Part shown: positions 23,073 through 33,763 of the stretch, piece after piece
Numbering within the stretch: the first letter of the stretch is position 1
How the letters are laid out: every line of letters begins with the position of its first letter
Source of the DNA: Porogramme epimiltina
Lineage: Eukaryota; Basidiomycota; Agaricomycetes; Polyporales; Polyporaceae
Length of the DNA stretch: 36,267 nt
Assembly: GCA_900155495.1 (NCBI GenBank)
Contig: FTLJ01000146.1
Coordinates: 1-36,267, forward strand
Direction: 5' to 3'
The notes under the pieces: model-generated
The model's database searches: none
The model's input: the letters and a program-made list of their open reading frames with translations, nothing else
What the model was told of the DNA's origin: nothing
Translations under genes and position numbers: made by a program

Positions 23073-23650
23073 ATGCAAGGGCTCCGTGCCTGTCACGTTC
23101 CCGTCGCGCGCGGCTGCGCACTGGCGGTGGTTCCCCCGCAGATCTTTCGCGCCCGCGCAAGGGGCAGAGGGCCCGGTCGCGCAAGAAGCGGTCAAGTTTG
23201 GGTTCAGGGCGGTATCGAACGCGAGATGGGAGGAGCTCAAAGAAGAGTATCTTGTGCACCACCAACCACTGTTCGGGAATACCGCCGTCGACGTCTACGC
23301 TCAACCTGGATTAAGCCGCGTTGTGACTGCACACCAGGCTATCCCGAGGACGTCGATATACCCTCTGAACCGACTCCCAAACCTAGTGAGCCTGCGTCTC
23401 GACGTCCCCGCCGCGCCCTTCTCCCCCGGCTACCTCGTCTTAGAGAAAAAGTGCACCCAGAGGCGAACAAAACGACGCTCAAGGTGCTCTTCGCCCCACA
23501 CTCCGCCGTGTCGCCCGGCTGGACGCCTCTGCCGCCCCAGAAGCCACAACGGGGACGACGAAGCCGGTCCACGTCGAGGTCGTTGCGGGCGAGCGGGAGG
23601 CGCTGTATTGGGAACAACTGCCCGAAAAGGTACGGTGCGAGGCGGTGTAA
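23073..23650 (+). pseudogene. Degenerate fragment of a lupus La-type RNA-binding protein
   Basis: Several typical pieces of fungal La homologues can be read, but in different frames. They are a VSNARWEELKEEYL helix (about 23205-23260), the start of an RNA-recognition fold reading VHPEANKTTLKVLF (about 23451-23493), and a C-terminal GEREALYWEQLPEKV (about 23590-23635). Between the second and third pieces the body of the RNA-binding domain is missing, and the first piece is out of frame with the second. The N-terminal La motif is absent. La proteins bind the 3' oligo-U ends of RNA polymerase III transcripts (family knowledge). I regard this as a relic and not an expressed gene. Confidence 0.55.
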
Positions 23651-24232
23651 CGTACCACTGCGCTAGGGAGAGGGTAGCGAGCTGGGTGCAGTAGCAGGAA
23701 GCAAGGAGAACGTGGGCCAAAACGGTTGGATGATCATGCCGAAGCGCAGGCGACGAGGTGACGAAAACGGCTTGCTGTAGACAGCGCTGAGGGACCGGGT
23801 CTATTAGGCACACGACAGGTGGTGACCGAGGAGAGGGACCTATGACCCAGAGAATAGAATTAGCAAGTACACTCAATCTACATACTATATAGTACAACCA
23901 GACAAACAAGGTCAATAGCGATAGTGCGGGGACGCGAAAGACCTAATACATGGGGTACAGAAGCAACACGCAGATCATCTACGAGAGCAGGCTCGAAAGC
24001 GGGCGAGTGCAACAAACGACAGCAGTGGATCATAGGTGATTGTGAATACATGTGGGGCGTGATGTTGGGGGTATCGTGATTGGGGAACAGGCGGCAGTCG
24101 GGAGTAGAGAGGTGCGGTGGCGTTGTGCGGGGGGGTGTAGGATGTGTCGCGGGGGGGATAGGGTGTCCCAGTGTTTCGTTTTGTTTTCTGCATGTGTATA
24201 GTCAGAACGGCGTAGCGGTGCCCGGGAAGGCC
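23651..24232. other. Spacer, 3' flank of the NADAR gene
   Basis: No gene seen. The part nearest 24232 probably holds the 3' untranslated region of the reverse-strand gene ending at 24233. Positions 24110-24170 are G-rich on the + strand, with runs of G. Confidence 0.4.
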
Positions 24233-26500
24233 TCATATGTCCATTTCCTCCGCACGCAGCTGCTCACGCACGGCGACGAGCGCGCGGCCGAGCATGTTGA
24301 TGCCTTCTTGTCGCACGCCCTCGCCGAGCGTCGGGTCCGGGTCGGCGAATATGAGGTCGGCGTGCCCCGTGCGCATGAGCGTCCCGCGCAGGTGCGGGTA
24401 CTGCACGAACTTGTGGTACAGCACCTCCTTAAGCTGTCACGTGACGTCAGCCGAACGTAACTCAAAATAAAGAAGAAAGAGAAGACAGCGCGCACCATCT
24501 CCTCCATGACGTGCTCCCAGTCCGGGCGCCAGTGCGCGCGATACCGCTCTGCGTACGCCTTGACCTCCTCGGGGGTGCCGCACGCGCGGACGCGCTCCAC
24601 GAGCTCCCCGTGGTGTCCGATAAACTTGAGCGCCTCCCATAGGTGCGCGCCGGTAGGGTACGAGCGGTGGTCGTAGTGCACGCGGTGCGGAGACGTGGGC
24701 AACAGCGACGCGAGCTCCGTCGTCCTGTCGATCTTCACCGCGGGCGGGTACGGCGGCACGGGAATAGGTTGAGGCCGTGGAGAGCGAGAGCGCGCGGCGT
24801 TGCGTGAGGCGGGACGCGGAGAAGGAGCGCGCCCGGGCATCATGGGGCTTAGAGGGCGCACACCGGCGCTGGGCGGGATGGCAGCCCCTGGAGGGATGAC
24901 GACGTTCGCGCCGGGGGGGACGACGGGTGGGCGGGGGTTAAGGTTTGGAATAGGGAACGCACCCCCGACGTTCGCCGGGGGCGTTGGCGTCGGGGCGGGG
25001 TGTGGCATAGGCGTCCCCGCCGTCACGCCGGGGGGCGGGACGGCGCTGGGGTCAGGCGCGGTAGCAGGAACGGCAGCGAGGGCCTGTGACGCGGGCGGAT
25101 GGTAGATGAGGTTAATGCTCCGGTCGGGCATGTACTGCACGACCGGGTATACGACCGTCTGCTGTCCGCCGGCGAGCTGCACGGGCACCTGGTGGACGTG
25201 AGTGTGCGGCGCGTTGGGCTCGGGTTCGAGCACGCGGGAGTCGTCGTCGGACGCCCGCCGCCTGACGAGGCGGCGGCTAACCATGCGGAAGAGGCCATCG
25301 CGCGGCTTCTTCTCGCGGCTCAAGCGCGATCCCGTGTGCGCGGTGCGGGGGGCTGTGGACGCGAACGAGGGTGGAGGGACGGCAGCGATGTTGACTGCGC
25401 CGACGGTGTAGATGGCGGGTGTGGCAGCGATCTGGGCGCGGAACGCGCGGTCGTCGATGGGTTTGCGCAGGTCGACGAGCAGCCGCGCGTACGGCGACGA
25501 CTGCATAACGTCCCGCGGCGGCGGCGGTAGTGGATTATCGCGGAACCGGGCCGGGATGGGGGAGAACGGGCGCGAGCGGAACGTCGGGATTTCTGGCTCG
25601 GGCTCTGGCCGGGGCTGGGGGGTTGCAATCGAGGGCTGCGCCACAGGGAGGGCCGTCCCGCCCACCTCAGGCATGGGCATCACCGCAGGCTGGTTGGGGA
25701 ATGGGACGAAGTTCGGAGGGAGCACGCCGATGATTGTGGCGGGGGGCTCCCGCGAGCCATCAAACGGCGGGGTGCGCTGTACTTGGAATGCGGGGGCGGA
25801 CGCTGACCGTTGGTGGTGGTAGCGCTTCTTGCGGCGGAGCTCAGGCGCGGGCGTGGGCGGGCGGTCATGCACATGGTCGGATGGCCCGTACTGTCCTGGG
25901 ACAAGCGGCGGCGGCATGCTCTTGTGTGCCCTCGTCGTGAGCTTGTCCGAGAATGTGTCCGGCGACGACACCGAGTCTGGGGTCACGAATGGGGTTGCGC
26001 CAGGGCCGCCTAGCTGCATAGGCATGGGCATAGGGGGGATAACGGGGGACTCAACGACGGGCGAGAGGGCGCGCATGTTGAATGGTGGGTCAGGGAATAA
26101 GTTGCCCGCTGTTATAACGGCGCCGTTCATTGCGGGCACCAAGGGCTGGATGCCTGGCGCCATGTTGGGCTGAGGGAAGACGGCGTACTGGCCATTCAGG
26201 TAATGAGGTTCTACCGGAGGGTGATACATGTTGAACAGGGGTAGATGAAGGGGGGGATAACAAGATAAACGCACGGATAGGAAAACCATGGCCCTGGAGC
26301 TGGGGAAAGGCAGACACGTACCGCAGCCGGTGAGGATATCTCTCGGGACCGTCGTCTGGATAGCCATCATCGTATCTTATCCTCCGTTCGCGCGTGTTAT
26401 AACTTCTTGCGGGAAGGCCACGATCGCGATCCTGAGGGTAGTACTGAAATGGCGGCTTGTATAATCCAGGTGGGCGGCTGGGGTTGTTCCCCATGAGCAT
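24233..26500 (-). CDS. Proline-rich protein with a C-terminal NADAR (DUF1768) domain
   Basis: Three exons: 26275-26500, 24496-26210, 24233-24433, giving 713 residues. The first intron uses a GTGCGT donor and keeps frame. Residues 1-75 are basic and Tyr/Arg-rich; residues about 76-575 are low-complexity and Pro-rich, predicted to be disordered, with Ser-Pro sites and a basic patch around SRRLVRRRAS. Residues about 580-710 form the NADAR domain: HLWEALKF, AERYRAHWRPDWEHV, LKEVLYHKFVQYP and GEGVRQEGINMLGRAL. NADAR proteins hydrolyse N-glycosidic bonds in riboflavin-pathway intermediates and in ADP-ribosylated substrates (family knowledge). The usual aromatic W-G before the Gly-rich turn reads T-L-G here, which may weaken catalysis. 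Many fungal NADAR proteins carry such long tails; its role there is unknown. Confidence 0.8.
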
Positions 26501-26964
26501 CTAGTGCATAAGATGTATGAGAAACGGAAGTGACATGGGGTATCGCTGATATGAATGGACCAGGAGGAGACGGGCGTATGGAAGGTGCGACACGAGCCTA
26601 GCTCATGAAGAGGCCGTGGCAGGCCACCTGCACGGCCCTGTGCGGGGATGAGCACCTTGAGGCTTTGAACCACAGGGCTGTGCTTCGCAGCTGTAGTGAC
26701 ATCCTTAACGGGGTTGTTAACCGCTCAGTCAATAAGTCAATGACCCCGTCAATAGACGAAATCACCAGAAATGAGTCATATAGAACAGGTCGTAACGGCA
26801 GCGACGGGTTTCAGTCGAGGCGTCGAGAGGGAAGCTAAGATCTAGAGGTCGGAGAGGATGGTGAGTTTGACAGGCTGGGAGAGTTTCGAAGGAATTGTAG
26901 GGCTACTAGTCTCTTAGTGGGGGTCGGGCTCAAAGACCTCCAGCCCCAGGTATCCGGCCCTAAG

Positions 26965-27060
26965 AAGCCCGGCCCTGCCCAGCTCGATATAGGGTTTGAG
27001 GGGCCTGAGGGCCGGGCTTTCGTTAATAGAAGCCCAAACCCGGCCCTAAAGCCCGGGCTT
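26965..27060. repeat. GC-rich palindrome cluster (AAGCCCGGCCCT family)
   Basis: AAGCCCGGCCCT at 26965-26976 and its exact reverse complement AGGGCCGGGCTT at 27008-27019 form 12-bp arms around a 31-nt loop. A perfect 12-bp palindrome, AAGCCCGGGCTT, follows at 27049-27060, with another CCCGGCCCT before it. Similar GC-rich words are common near the ends of class II transposons in fungi; no transposase or second terminus was found here. Confidence 0.6.
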
Positions 27061-27340
27061 ATCTGAAGCCGTATTATTAGCACTAATCCATAGTGTCGGG
27101 AGACACTACGGGTGTTCGCTTTGGTGTGGTATTCGGTAGGCCCAACTGACTAGTAAGGAGTGGAGGGTGTATGATATTCGGAGGCGGGTTTTCGGACTTT
27201 GTTCCTCTGTTTAATCATCCATCACTCGTATTCCCACGCACCATTCACGTGTTCTCAGAGATACACGTGACCTATCGCCTGTTTCCTCCGAGTCGTCCTT
27301 GCAGTTCGAGTTCCCTCCTCCCTCCATTTTCGTCCCCGAG

Positions 27341-27355
27341 CCCCCCCCCCCCCCC
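27341..27355. repeat. Run of 15 C
   Basis: An uninterrupted C tract in a C/T-rich region upstream of the gene at 28417. Homopolymers of this length are prone to sequencing error, so its exact length is uncertain. A shorter C run occurs near 34660. Confidence 0.9.
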
Positions 27356-28416
27356 GTATCGCTCCCAACATGAGCTAGCGCCAATTATTGCAATTCCTCG
27401 CACCTACTCGCCACCCCCTTGCTTGCGCAGATGGTTCCTCATTCGCGGTGGAATCGCTCATACATAGTACGCACAAACCCGACCAGATAAATATTCGGAC
27501 GTTGCTTGACATTCGCACCAGCACTCAGCATAGATCGCGTGCACGCTCAGAATCATCGTGGCCCAATCGAGCCCGCTCACCTGGTGGCGAGCCCGGCGCT
27601 GCGTCCGAGCCCGGCGCCTGCAGGGTCCAGCCCAACCTGACGCTGACACTTCACATTTTGGACCTCTGAGTGACCAACGAGGCTGGATGGGTAGGGGCGT
27701 GCGGCCATTTAGAGCAGAGCCGACGGCGACACCTGGTATACGTTTCCTTGCTACCTTTACATTGCCGTCGGTTGTCGTCGTGTAAGAGGGATGTGCGCGT
27801 GGGGAGAATAAATACTGTTTATTCATGTGTACGGTCATTCCGATAGTGACACGCAGGCCTCGGACCACCAGGGGGGATCGAACGTCGTCGTCACGGGTCG
27901 ATATGAGCACATGCCGTGCCAAAATGTCGCAAGTTAGAAGTCCCGCCTTCCTTTACAGGCACTTACATGGCTTGTTTTTCGCAGGTTACAAAGCAAGTCC
28001 ACTACTTCGAACGGTCTCCGCGGAACTGTATGTGCTTAGTGAGCATATCATTACTCATCTGGCTAGTACTGCGCCTTAGGCATGGTATATTGCCCGCCGT
28101 CGGCAATTCTTGCGATGTTATCTCCTCAGCTTGAGGTCCCTTTGAGGCTGGAAGAGCTTCTAGGGCTTTAGATGGTGCCCGCAGTCGACAATTCTTCCCA
28201 CGTCCTTTCATATCCTCTAATATCTTTCGAAGCTTGCTTGCTCATTGACCACAGCCTTTTAGAACTCGCGTATCGGGAAAGAGTACCGTTGAATCACACA
28301 CCCAGGTCCCCAAGCGCGCATTCCGCATATAAGGATATCGCTACCACAATGCGCATTTAACAACCTCGGTTGCTCTATCCCCTCTCAAGGCCCGTTAACA
28401 GCTGGACTCTGAGCAT

Positions 28417-29895
28417 ATGGAACCTCTCACGATCCCACCCGCTCCCAACACCCCGTACTTCACTCCGCTCCAGCATCCCCCTGCTGGGACCGCCATCGAT
28501 CCACAGCCCGATGGGAAGCCTATACCGACTCTCTTCAAGCCCATCAAGATCCGTGGAGTCGAGTTCCAGAACCGCCTCTGGGTATGTGCTTCGTCGTCCT
28601 CTATGAGACCCCATAAAGTGGGGCAGTGAGCTTATGCCGTACTGTGTATCTCAGCTCGCCCCCCTTTGCCAATACTCCGCCGAAAACGGGGTGATCACGC
28701 CCTGGCACCTCGCACACCGTACGTACTCGACGTCTCTCTTTTGCAGTCTCCCACTCATCCTCTCCCCTGCAGTTGGCGGCATCTTCACACGTGGCCCGGG
28801 CCTCTCCATCGTCGAAGCCACCGCAGTCCTCCCTGAAGGCCGCATCTCCCCTGAAGACGCCGGGATCTGGACAGACGAGCAGGCCACCGCCTGGTCCCAG
28901 ATCACCACCTTCGCCCACTCACAAGGCCAGAAGATCGGCATCCAGCTCGCACACGCGGGACGCAAGGCATCCACCGTTGCGCCCTTCATACACGGGTCTG
29001 CCCCGGCCAGCGCCGTCGCAGGCGGGTGGCCGGATGAGGTGTACGGCCCGTCGGACGTGCCGTACAGCGAGGGGACGTGCGTGCCGAAGGCGCTGACGAA
29101 GGCGGGCATCGCGCGCGTCGTCGGCGCATTCGCGAGCGCGGCGAAGCGTGCGGTGCGTGCGGGGTTCGACGTTATCGAGGTGCATGGTGCGCACGGGTAC
29201 TTGATCAGCTCGTTCCTGAGCCCGGTCGCGAACAAACGTACGGACGAGTATGGGGGCAGCTTTGTGAACCGGGTGCGGTTTCCCCTCGAGGTCGTTGACG
29301 CGGTGCGTGCGGCGATCCCGCCGACGGTGCCTCTCTTCTTCCGGTACGCATCCTTGAATCTTCGCCCTCTCCTCTTAGATCCTGGCTAACATTGTGCACT
29401 CCCTAAGGGTCTCTGCGACGGACTGGCTCGAAGAATCCCGCCCAGACGAGCCGTCATGGAGATCCGAAGATACCGTCCGCTTCGCGGAGCTCCTCGCCGC
29501 CCACGGCGTCGACCTCCTCGATGTGTCCACGAGCGGCAACTCCCCACACCAGGACATCAAGACTGGGCCGGGGTTCCAGGCGCCGTTTGCGGAGGCAGTC
29601 AAGCGCGCGCACGGGGACAAAATCCTCGTGGCAGCGGTCGGGCAGATATACGACGGGCGGCTCGCTCAGAGTATTCTTGATCAGGTGTGCCAAGTTTCTC
29701 CAGTTTGAGCCGGACGGATGGATGCTGACAATACGGTGGTTGCTCTAGGGCCAGGCAGACGTCATTTTTAATGGGAGGATGTTCCAGAAGAACCCCGGAC
29801 TTGTGTGGACGTTTGCGGACGAGCTGGGGATCAAGTTGAGTATGGCTTCGCAGATCCAGTTGGGGTTTGTAGGGCGCCCGGTGGGACGTCGTTGA
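28417..29895 (+). CDS. NADH:flavin oxidoreductase, Old Yellow Enzyme family
   Basis: Five exons: 28417-28581, 28655-28718, 28773-29343, 29408-29684, 29749-29895, giving 407 residues with all junctions in frame. An FMN-binding TIM barrel is expected. LAPLCQYSAENG holds Cys60, matching the flavin-proximal Cys of YqjM-like (class III) enzymes. QLAHAGRK contains His137, VHGAHGYL has His214 and His217 for substrate binding, and RTDEYGGSF and GRMFQKNPGLVWTFADEL are family signatures. Such enzymes reduce activated C=C bonds, for example enones, using NAD(P)H. The C-terminus is short and ends GFVGRPVGRR, where relatives have a Trp-Gly-Phe-Gly turn, so the last residues may be altered. Neighbours are the NADAR gene (divergent) and a P450 (convergent, 390 bp away); together with the FAD oxidase at the right end they suggest small-molecule redox chemistry. 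Confidence 0.9.
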
Positions 29896-30281
29896 GAGTG
29901 CGAGCTCTGCGCGCGAATGGAAATTTCAGAAAATCCAGTTGATAGCTTTTCTTGGGATAAACTACCGCCGCGTAGACCTTTCGGTTATCGATTGTACTGG
30001 TGTTATGACTAGGCCGCGGTAGAAAGCTTTCTACAGGCATGGCGGGGAACGGCAACTACGGTAGTACAATACATGAACGATTCTGGACGGAATGCAGTGA
30101 AATATCCGCAAATGGTGCGGGTAAAATGGTCTAGTAGCCCTCAGAATCTACTGGGTGGGTTTTCCTTGCGACCCCAAGTAAAGTCAGCATGCAGTCCATT
30201 ACGTCTCTCCTCGTATTCCGTAGGGCATCGAATTTACGTATATACATGCTCCTTGTTAATCTATCTACACTCCACCCGGGT

Positions 30282-32598
30282 CTACACATCCGCCGCGAGT
30301 TCGCGTTCGAGTGATACCACGACGTCCGGGAAGCGTGGAGTCATCACACACTTGAATGGTGCAGGGCCTCTGCAAAGCGAATAAAGAAGAGTGCACATCG
30401 CTGTCAGCCTCGGTAGACGACCTCCCGGGCTCGTTGCGAAGGTCTACGTACACGACAAGACCGTCATCAACGAACGCGTCTGGGTCTGGGATGACCTCTT
30501 CCCCCGTTTCGTTGCGCGCCTTGCGGATGTCCAAAGCCCAGAGCATGGTAGCAATGCCGATGAAGAGAGCCTGGTTGGCAAAATGCATGCCGACGCAAAT
30601 CCTGGCGCGTAAGCTCGTCAGCGCATGAAGGCCTAGTTAGGGGCTCTAACAAGACGCCAAGGGCTGCTCACCGTCTACCGAATCCATAGGATCCGTGGCG
30701 GACACCGCGACCTCTGGCGCCTGCGGGGGCGTCCTCTGGAGCGTCTTCATCGGGTGCGTCGAGGAACCTCTCGGGTCGGAATACATCGTAGTCGGGAAAG
30801 TCGTCCGGGTCGCGGTTGATCGCCCATACGTTAGGGATGATGATTGTTCCCTTCGGGATGAAGAATCCTTCGTACCAATCGTCCTGTAAACCGCGGAGGT
30901 CAGCTCAGCCCCACGTGCAGTCAAGGAACAGAGTACTTCAGTGGAGCGATGTGGAGCAGCTTTATGGGTGGACAGTGGACTTGAGTCAGAACCGTCGGGC
31001 GATAGGAAGCAGGTGAACGCACCGAGAGGGGTGACGGGGCGCCAACGGAGGACTTCTTGGACTAGTGCATAGACATATGGCAAACTAGTCTTGTCCTCGA
31101 ATGAGGGGGGCCTACTTCGGCCAACCACGTTGTCCAGCTCCTCTTGCGCTTTACACATTACACCTGGATAGAGGAGCATAGCAAGAACGAAGACCTCTAA
31201 CGCGGTAGAGGTCTGTCAATTTCCTCCACGGGGGAGATAAGTCGCACCAAGTTTATTTATCAAGATTGTTCCGCTGCACATACCGTGGTAGCGCCAGCGG
31301 AGCTAGAAGGTATATCAGTATACTAATCAGCAGGTGTAGAAGTAAAGTAGACCTACAACATCTGCCCAGCCACCCATGCCGCTTCATCTTCCGTCAAGCC
31401 GTGGCGTTCCGCAGACTCGAACAACGATCTCGCAAAGCACTTCTCAGAAACCCCCTTGTCCTGAATGCACAACAATCATCCACATCAGCACAAATGTGAC
31501 GACGGCCAGGTATAGAGTACTGACCATACGCTCGCGCACCTCTCTATTGAGGCCTATAAACATCTCAGTCTCACGCGCATACCACTCTAGGGCCTCACGC
31601 TTTCCCGGAACGATCCAAGAAGGAAGGTGTGACAGCGCGGGGACTGCATCGACAAGATACCTCCCCTGCTTGGCGCCCGTGCTCGCGATACGCACTATGT
31701 GCGCGTGGATGCGCTCCACGATAGGCGCATCGCGCTGAGAGAGCCGTGGCCAGCCGTATACCGCGGAGAGGACGCTCGATGCGGTCATCCTAAGGTATCA
31801 CGGGGACCGAGGTAATTACTGGAGACTGTACATCTGAATAAACGAACTAACGTACTGTTTCAAACTTTTGTCCCATTCATTGGGACGCGCGATGATATCG
31901 AGAATGGTAAGCCGGGTTTCACGCATATGCATGGGCTGGTACTGCTCGGATCCGCGCATGTTGAAACCTTCATGTGCGGCACGGCGCATCCTCTTCCATC
32001 TTAAGTCATACATGTAACGTCAGTACACGAGGAATACACAGGCGGGCTCCTCTACCAACACGCACAGGTCGTTGTATGACGTCATGGGCATTAATTTGCC
32101 ACCTGCAAGCAGTTCGTTTACCATAACGAACCGCGGGCGATCACTGTAAATGCTCGATTTGCGGTCTGCATTGTAGTGTTTAACACGTGTTATCAATACT
32201 CCACCTCAGGTCCATATCTTACGCACCCAATAAATCGGCTGTGACCTTAAGGCTATTCACAACTACAACAAAGTTTCCCGCCATGTTCAGTGTGAAAATC
32301 GGCCCTACAATGTAGGCGGATGCAGGAATCAGTGTGGGAATATAAAACTGAAGCGCAGGGGTTGGAACACACCGTATTTCCCTTTCCACTCGGAAAACTT
32401 GAACCACGGCATGCTTCTGGGCACTTGTAGCATGTTTCCAAGGAGGGGTATGCCCGAGGGCCCGGGGGGCATCTTCATCCGCACTCTGAGGGTGGTCACG
32501 GCGCGGACAATGCCCAGGATAATCAGCAAGAAAGCGAGGGCCGCATAGCTACGGGTGTCGATAGCGAGGAAAACCTTGTTGATTGACAGAGACGCCAT
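30282..32598 (-). CDS. Cytochrome P450 monooxygenase, intact, with Tyr in the heme motif
   Basis: Twelve exons from the start at 32598: 32373-32598, 32227-32304, 32066-32165, 31856-31999, 31540-31789, 31357-31460, 31284-31302, 31023-31212, 30937-30959, 30672-30883, 30452-30601, 30282-30369; 527 residues, all in frame. Intron positions and most exon lengths equal those of the P450 at 15429, including the 19- and 23-nt exons, so they are paralogues of one family. An N-terminal anchor is followed by PPGPSGIPLLGN; the I-helix reads SAGATTTST, ExxR is E360-R363, PERF is present, and the heme loop is SYGFGRRICVG with Cys451. The usual Phe of FxxGxxxC is Tyr444 here. The sequence before the heme loop has an extra acidic and Arg/Gly-rich stretch. 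An upstream ATG at 32664 is in frame, but the start at 32598 places the anchor right at the N-terminus. Substrate unknown. Confidence 0.9.
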
Positions 32599-33505
32599 AC
32601 AAAGGCAGCTATGCACTCGAGGGGTTATGAGGAAACAGCTGAGGGAAGGAAATAGCGAGAGCAAGAGGGGCAGATAGGTACCTTAAATGCGGTCAAGTGG
32701 CCAGTCGGAAGAGACCGTGGACGGAGAGGCGTTACTGTCGGGAAGCGTTTATCAAATGCAGTAACCACAACGGCAAAACTTCACTCACTGAATCACTAGG
32801 TTGGGTCGGGCGGAGATGCCGTTATTTGGGCGCGATTCAAGGCCTACAAACTCAGGCGCTGGAGATACATTTTCTGTGGAATGGTATTCCGTACCTCGGG
32901 GATGATTGGTGAGCACTAGATGTCTCGCTCACGCCGCACTTCGGCCTCCGAGTGCGCTCGAACGTTAGTCCCGGTGCGAAATGTACGATCCATACATAAT
33001 TGAGTATACCCTGGTAGTGCCAATGAAATTCGGAGGCACGTTTGCAGAATGTCGCCAGCAAGCGGTTGTGTGTAGCGTTGCGCTTCAGTTTGAGGCGCGC
33101 TTGGATGGCGATAGGACTTTGTGCAACTTCCCCGCACTTCGAAGACTTCCGATGGAAAACGTTTAGCCACTGGCGTTAATAGTATTAGGCACTAGTATAT
33201 ACTATTAGGTGCGACACCGTGGGGATTCAGGAGGTTCGGCTTACCCTCTCCGACCGCGAAAATTTTGCTTCAAGAACCGAGCTTGAGCGGAACCGAGAGA
33301 CAGAACTGACCTGTGGGAGTGCAATTAGTTCATAGGATACCTGAATAGTTATCCTGTAAAAATGAATGATGCTCACTGCTAGAAATGAGGGGCGTGTCGG
33401 CGACTACATGGTATATAGTTCAGGAACGGAGGGGGGTGCGGCTCTCCAAGAGCGTCAACGCTAGTGCTGTAGCATCGAAAAAGAATCAGGGAGCACAAAC
33501 ACACG
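32599..33505. other. Spacer upstream of the P450
   Basis: No recognisable gene. The part near 32600-32700 should contain the P450 promoter; no TATA box was identified. Positions 33183-33213 contain two TATTAGGYRC words about 20 bp apart, a small direct repeat. Confidence 0.4.
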
Positions 33506-33763
33506 TCAAAGGATGAATGGTGGAAGAACTTGGTCCGAGAAACCTTGAGACAGCACCTCCGTCAGCTGGGCGAACGATGCGTCCCGGGCGCTCTGATAAA
33601 TACTACCGAGAGGGCTAGACTTTCCATCAGAGTTCAGACGGTAATCATAGAAGCCATGCGGCACAGTTGAATGTACCCGACTCACCACATGCGGCAAAAT
33701 CCAATCTGCGAAGATCCTGTCACCGAACGCCTCCCTGGGTTCCTCCTACACGTCACATACCAT
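33506..33763 (-). other. Coding-like stretch, possible 3' end of an unrecognised gene
   Basis: On the reverse strand this reads as a protein-like tail: FGDRIFADWILPHV, then a possible junction, then HSTVPHGFYDYRLNSDGK and a final SDQVLPPFIL with a TGA stop at 33506. The upstream frame is closed just before it by a TAG that could be part of a splice acceptor. I found no clean donor for a preceding exon, so this may be a fragment. No family is recognised. Confidence 0.3.

Larger units (their letters stand above)
26501..28416. other. Spacer between the NADAR and Old Yellow Enzyme genes
   Basis: This gap separates the divergently transcribed genes at 26500 (reverse) and 28417 (forward), so it should contain both promoters. 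It includes a palindrome cluster (26940-27065) and a run of 15 C (27341-27355). A CCGTCGGCAATTCTT-like word near 28098 recurs in altered form near 28185, a weak direct repeat. No convincing gene was found. Confidence 0.5.

Noticed and set aside
24800..25822. Forward-strand frames inside the NADAR gene
   Set aside because: They are shadows of the Pro-rich reverse-strand exon and give Gly/Arg-rich low-complexity translations.
28098..28220. Degenerate direct repeat before the Old Yellow Enzyme gene
   Set aside because: Similarity is short and patchy, so it is mentioned in the spacer entry only.
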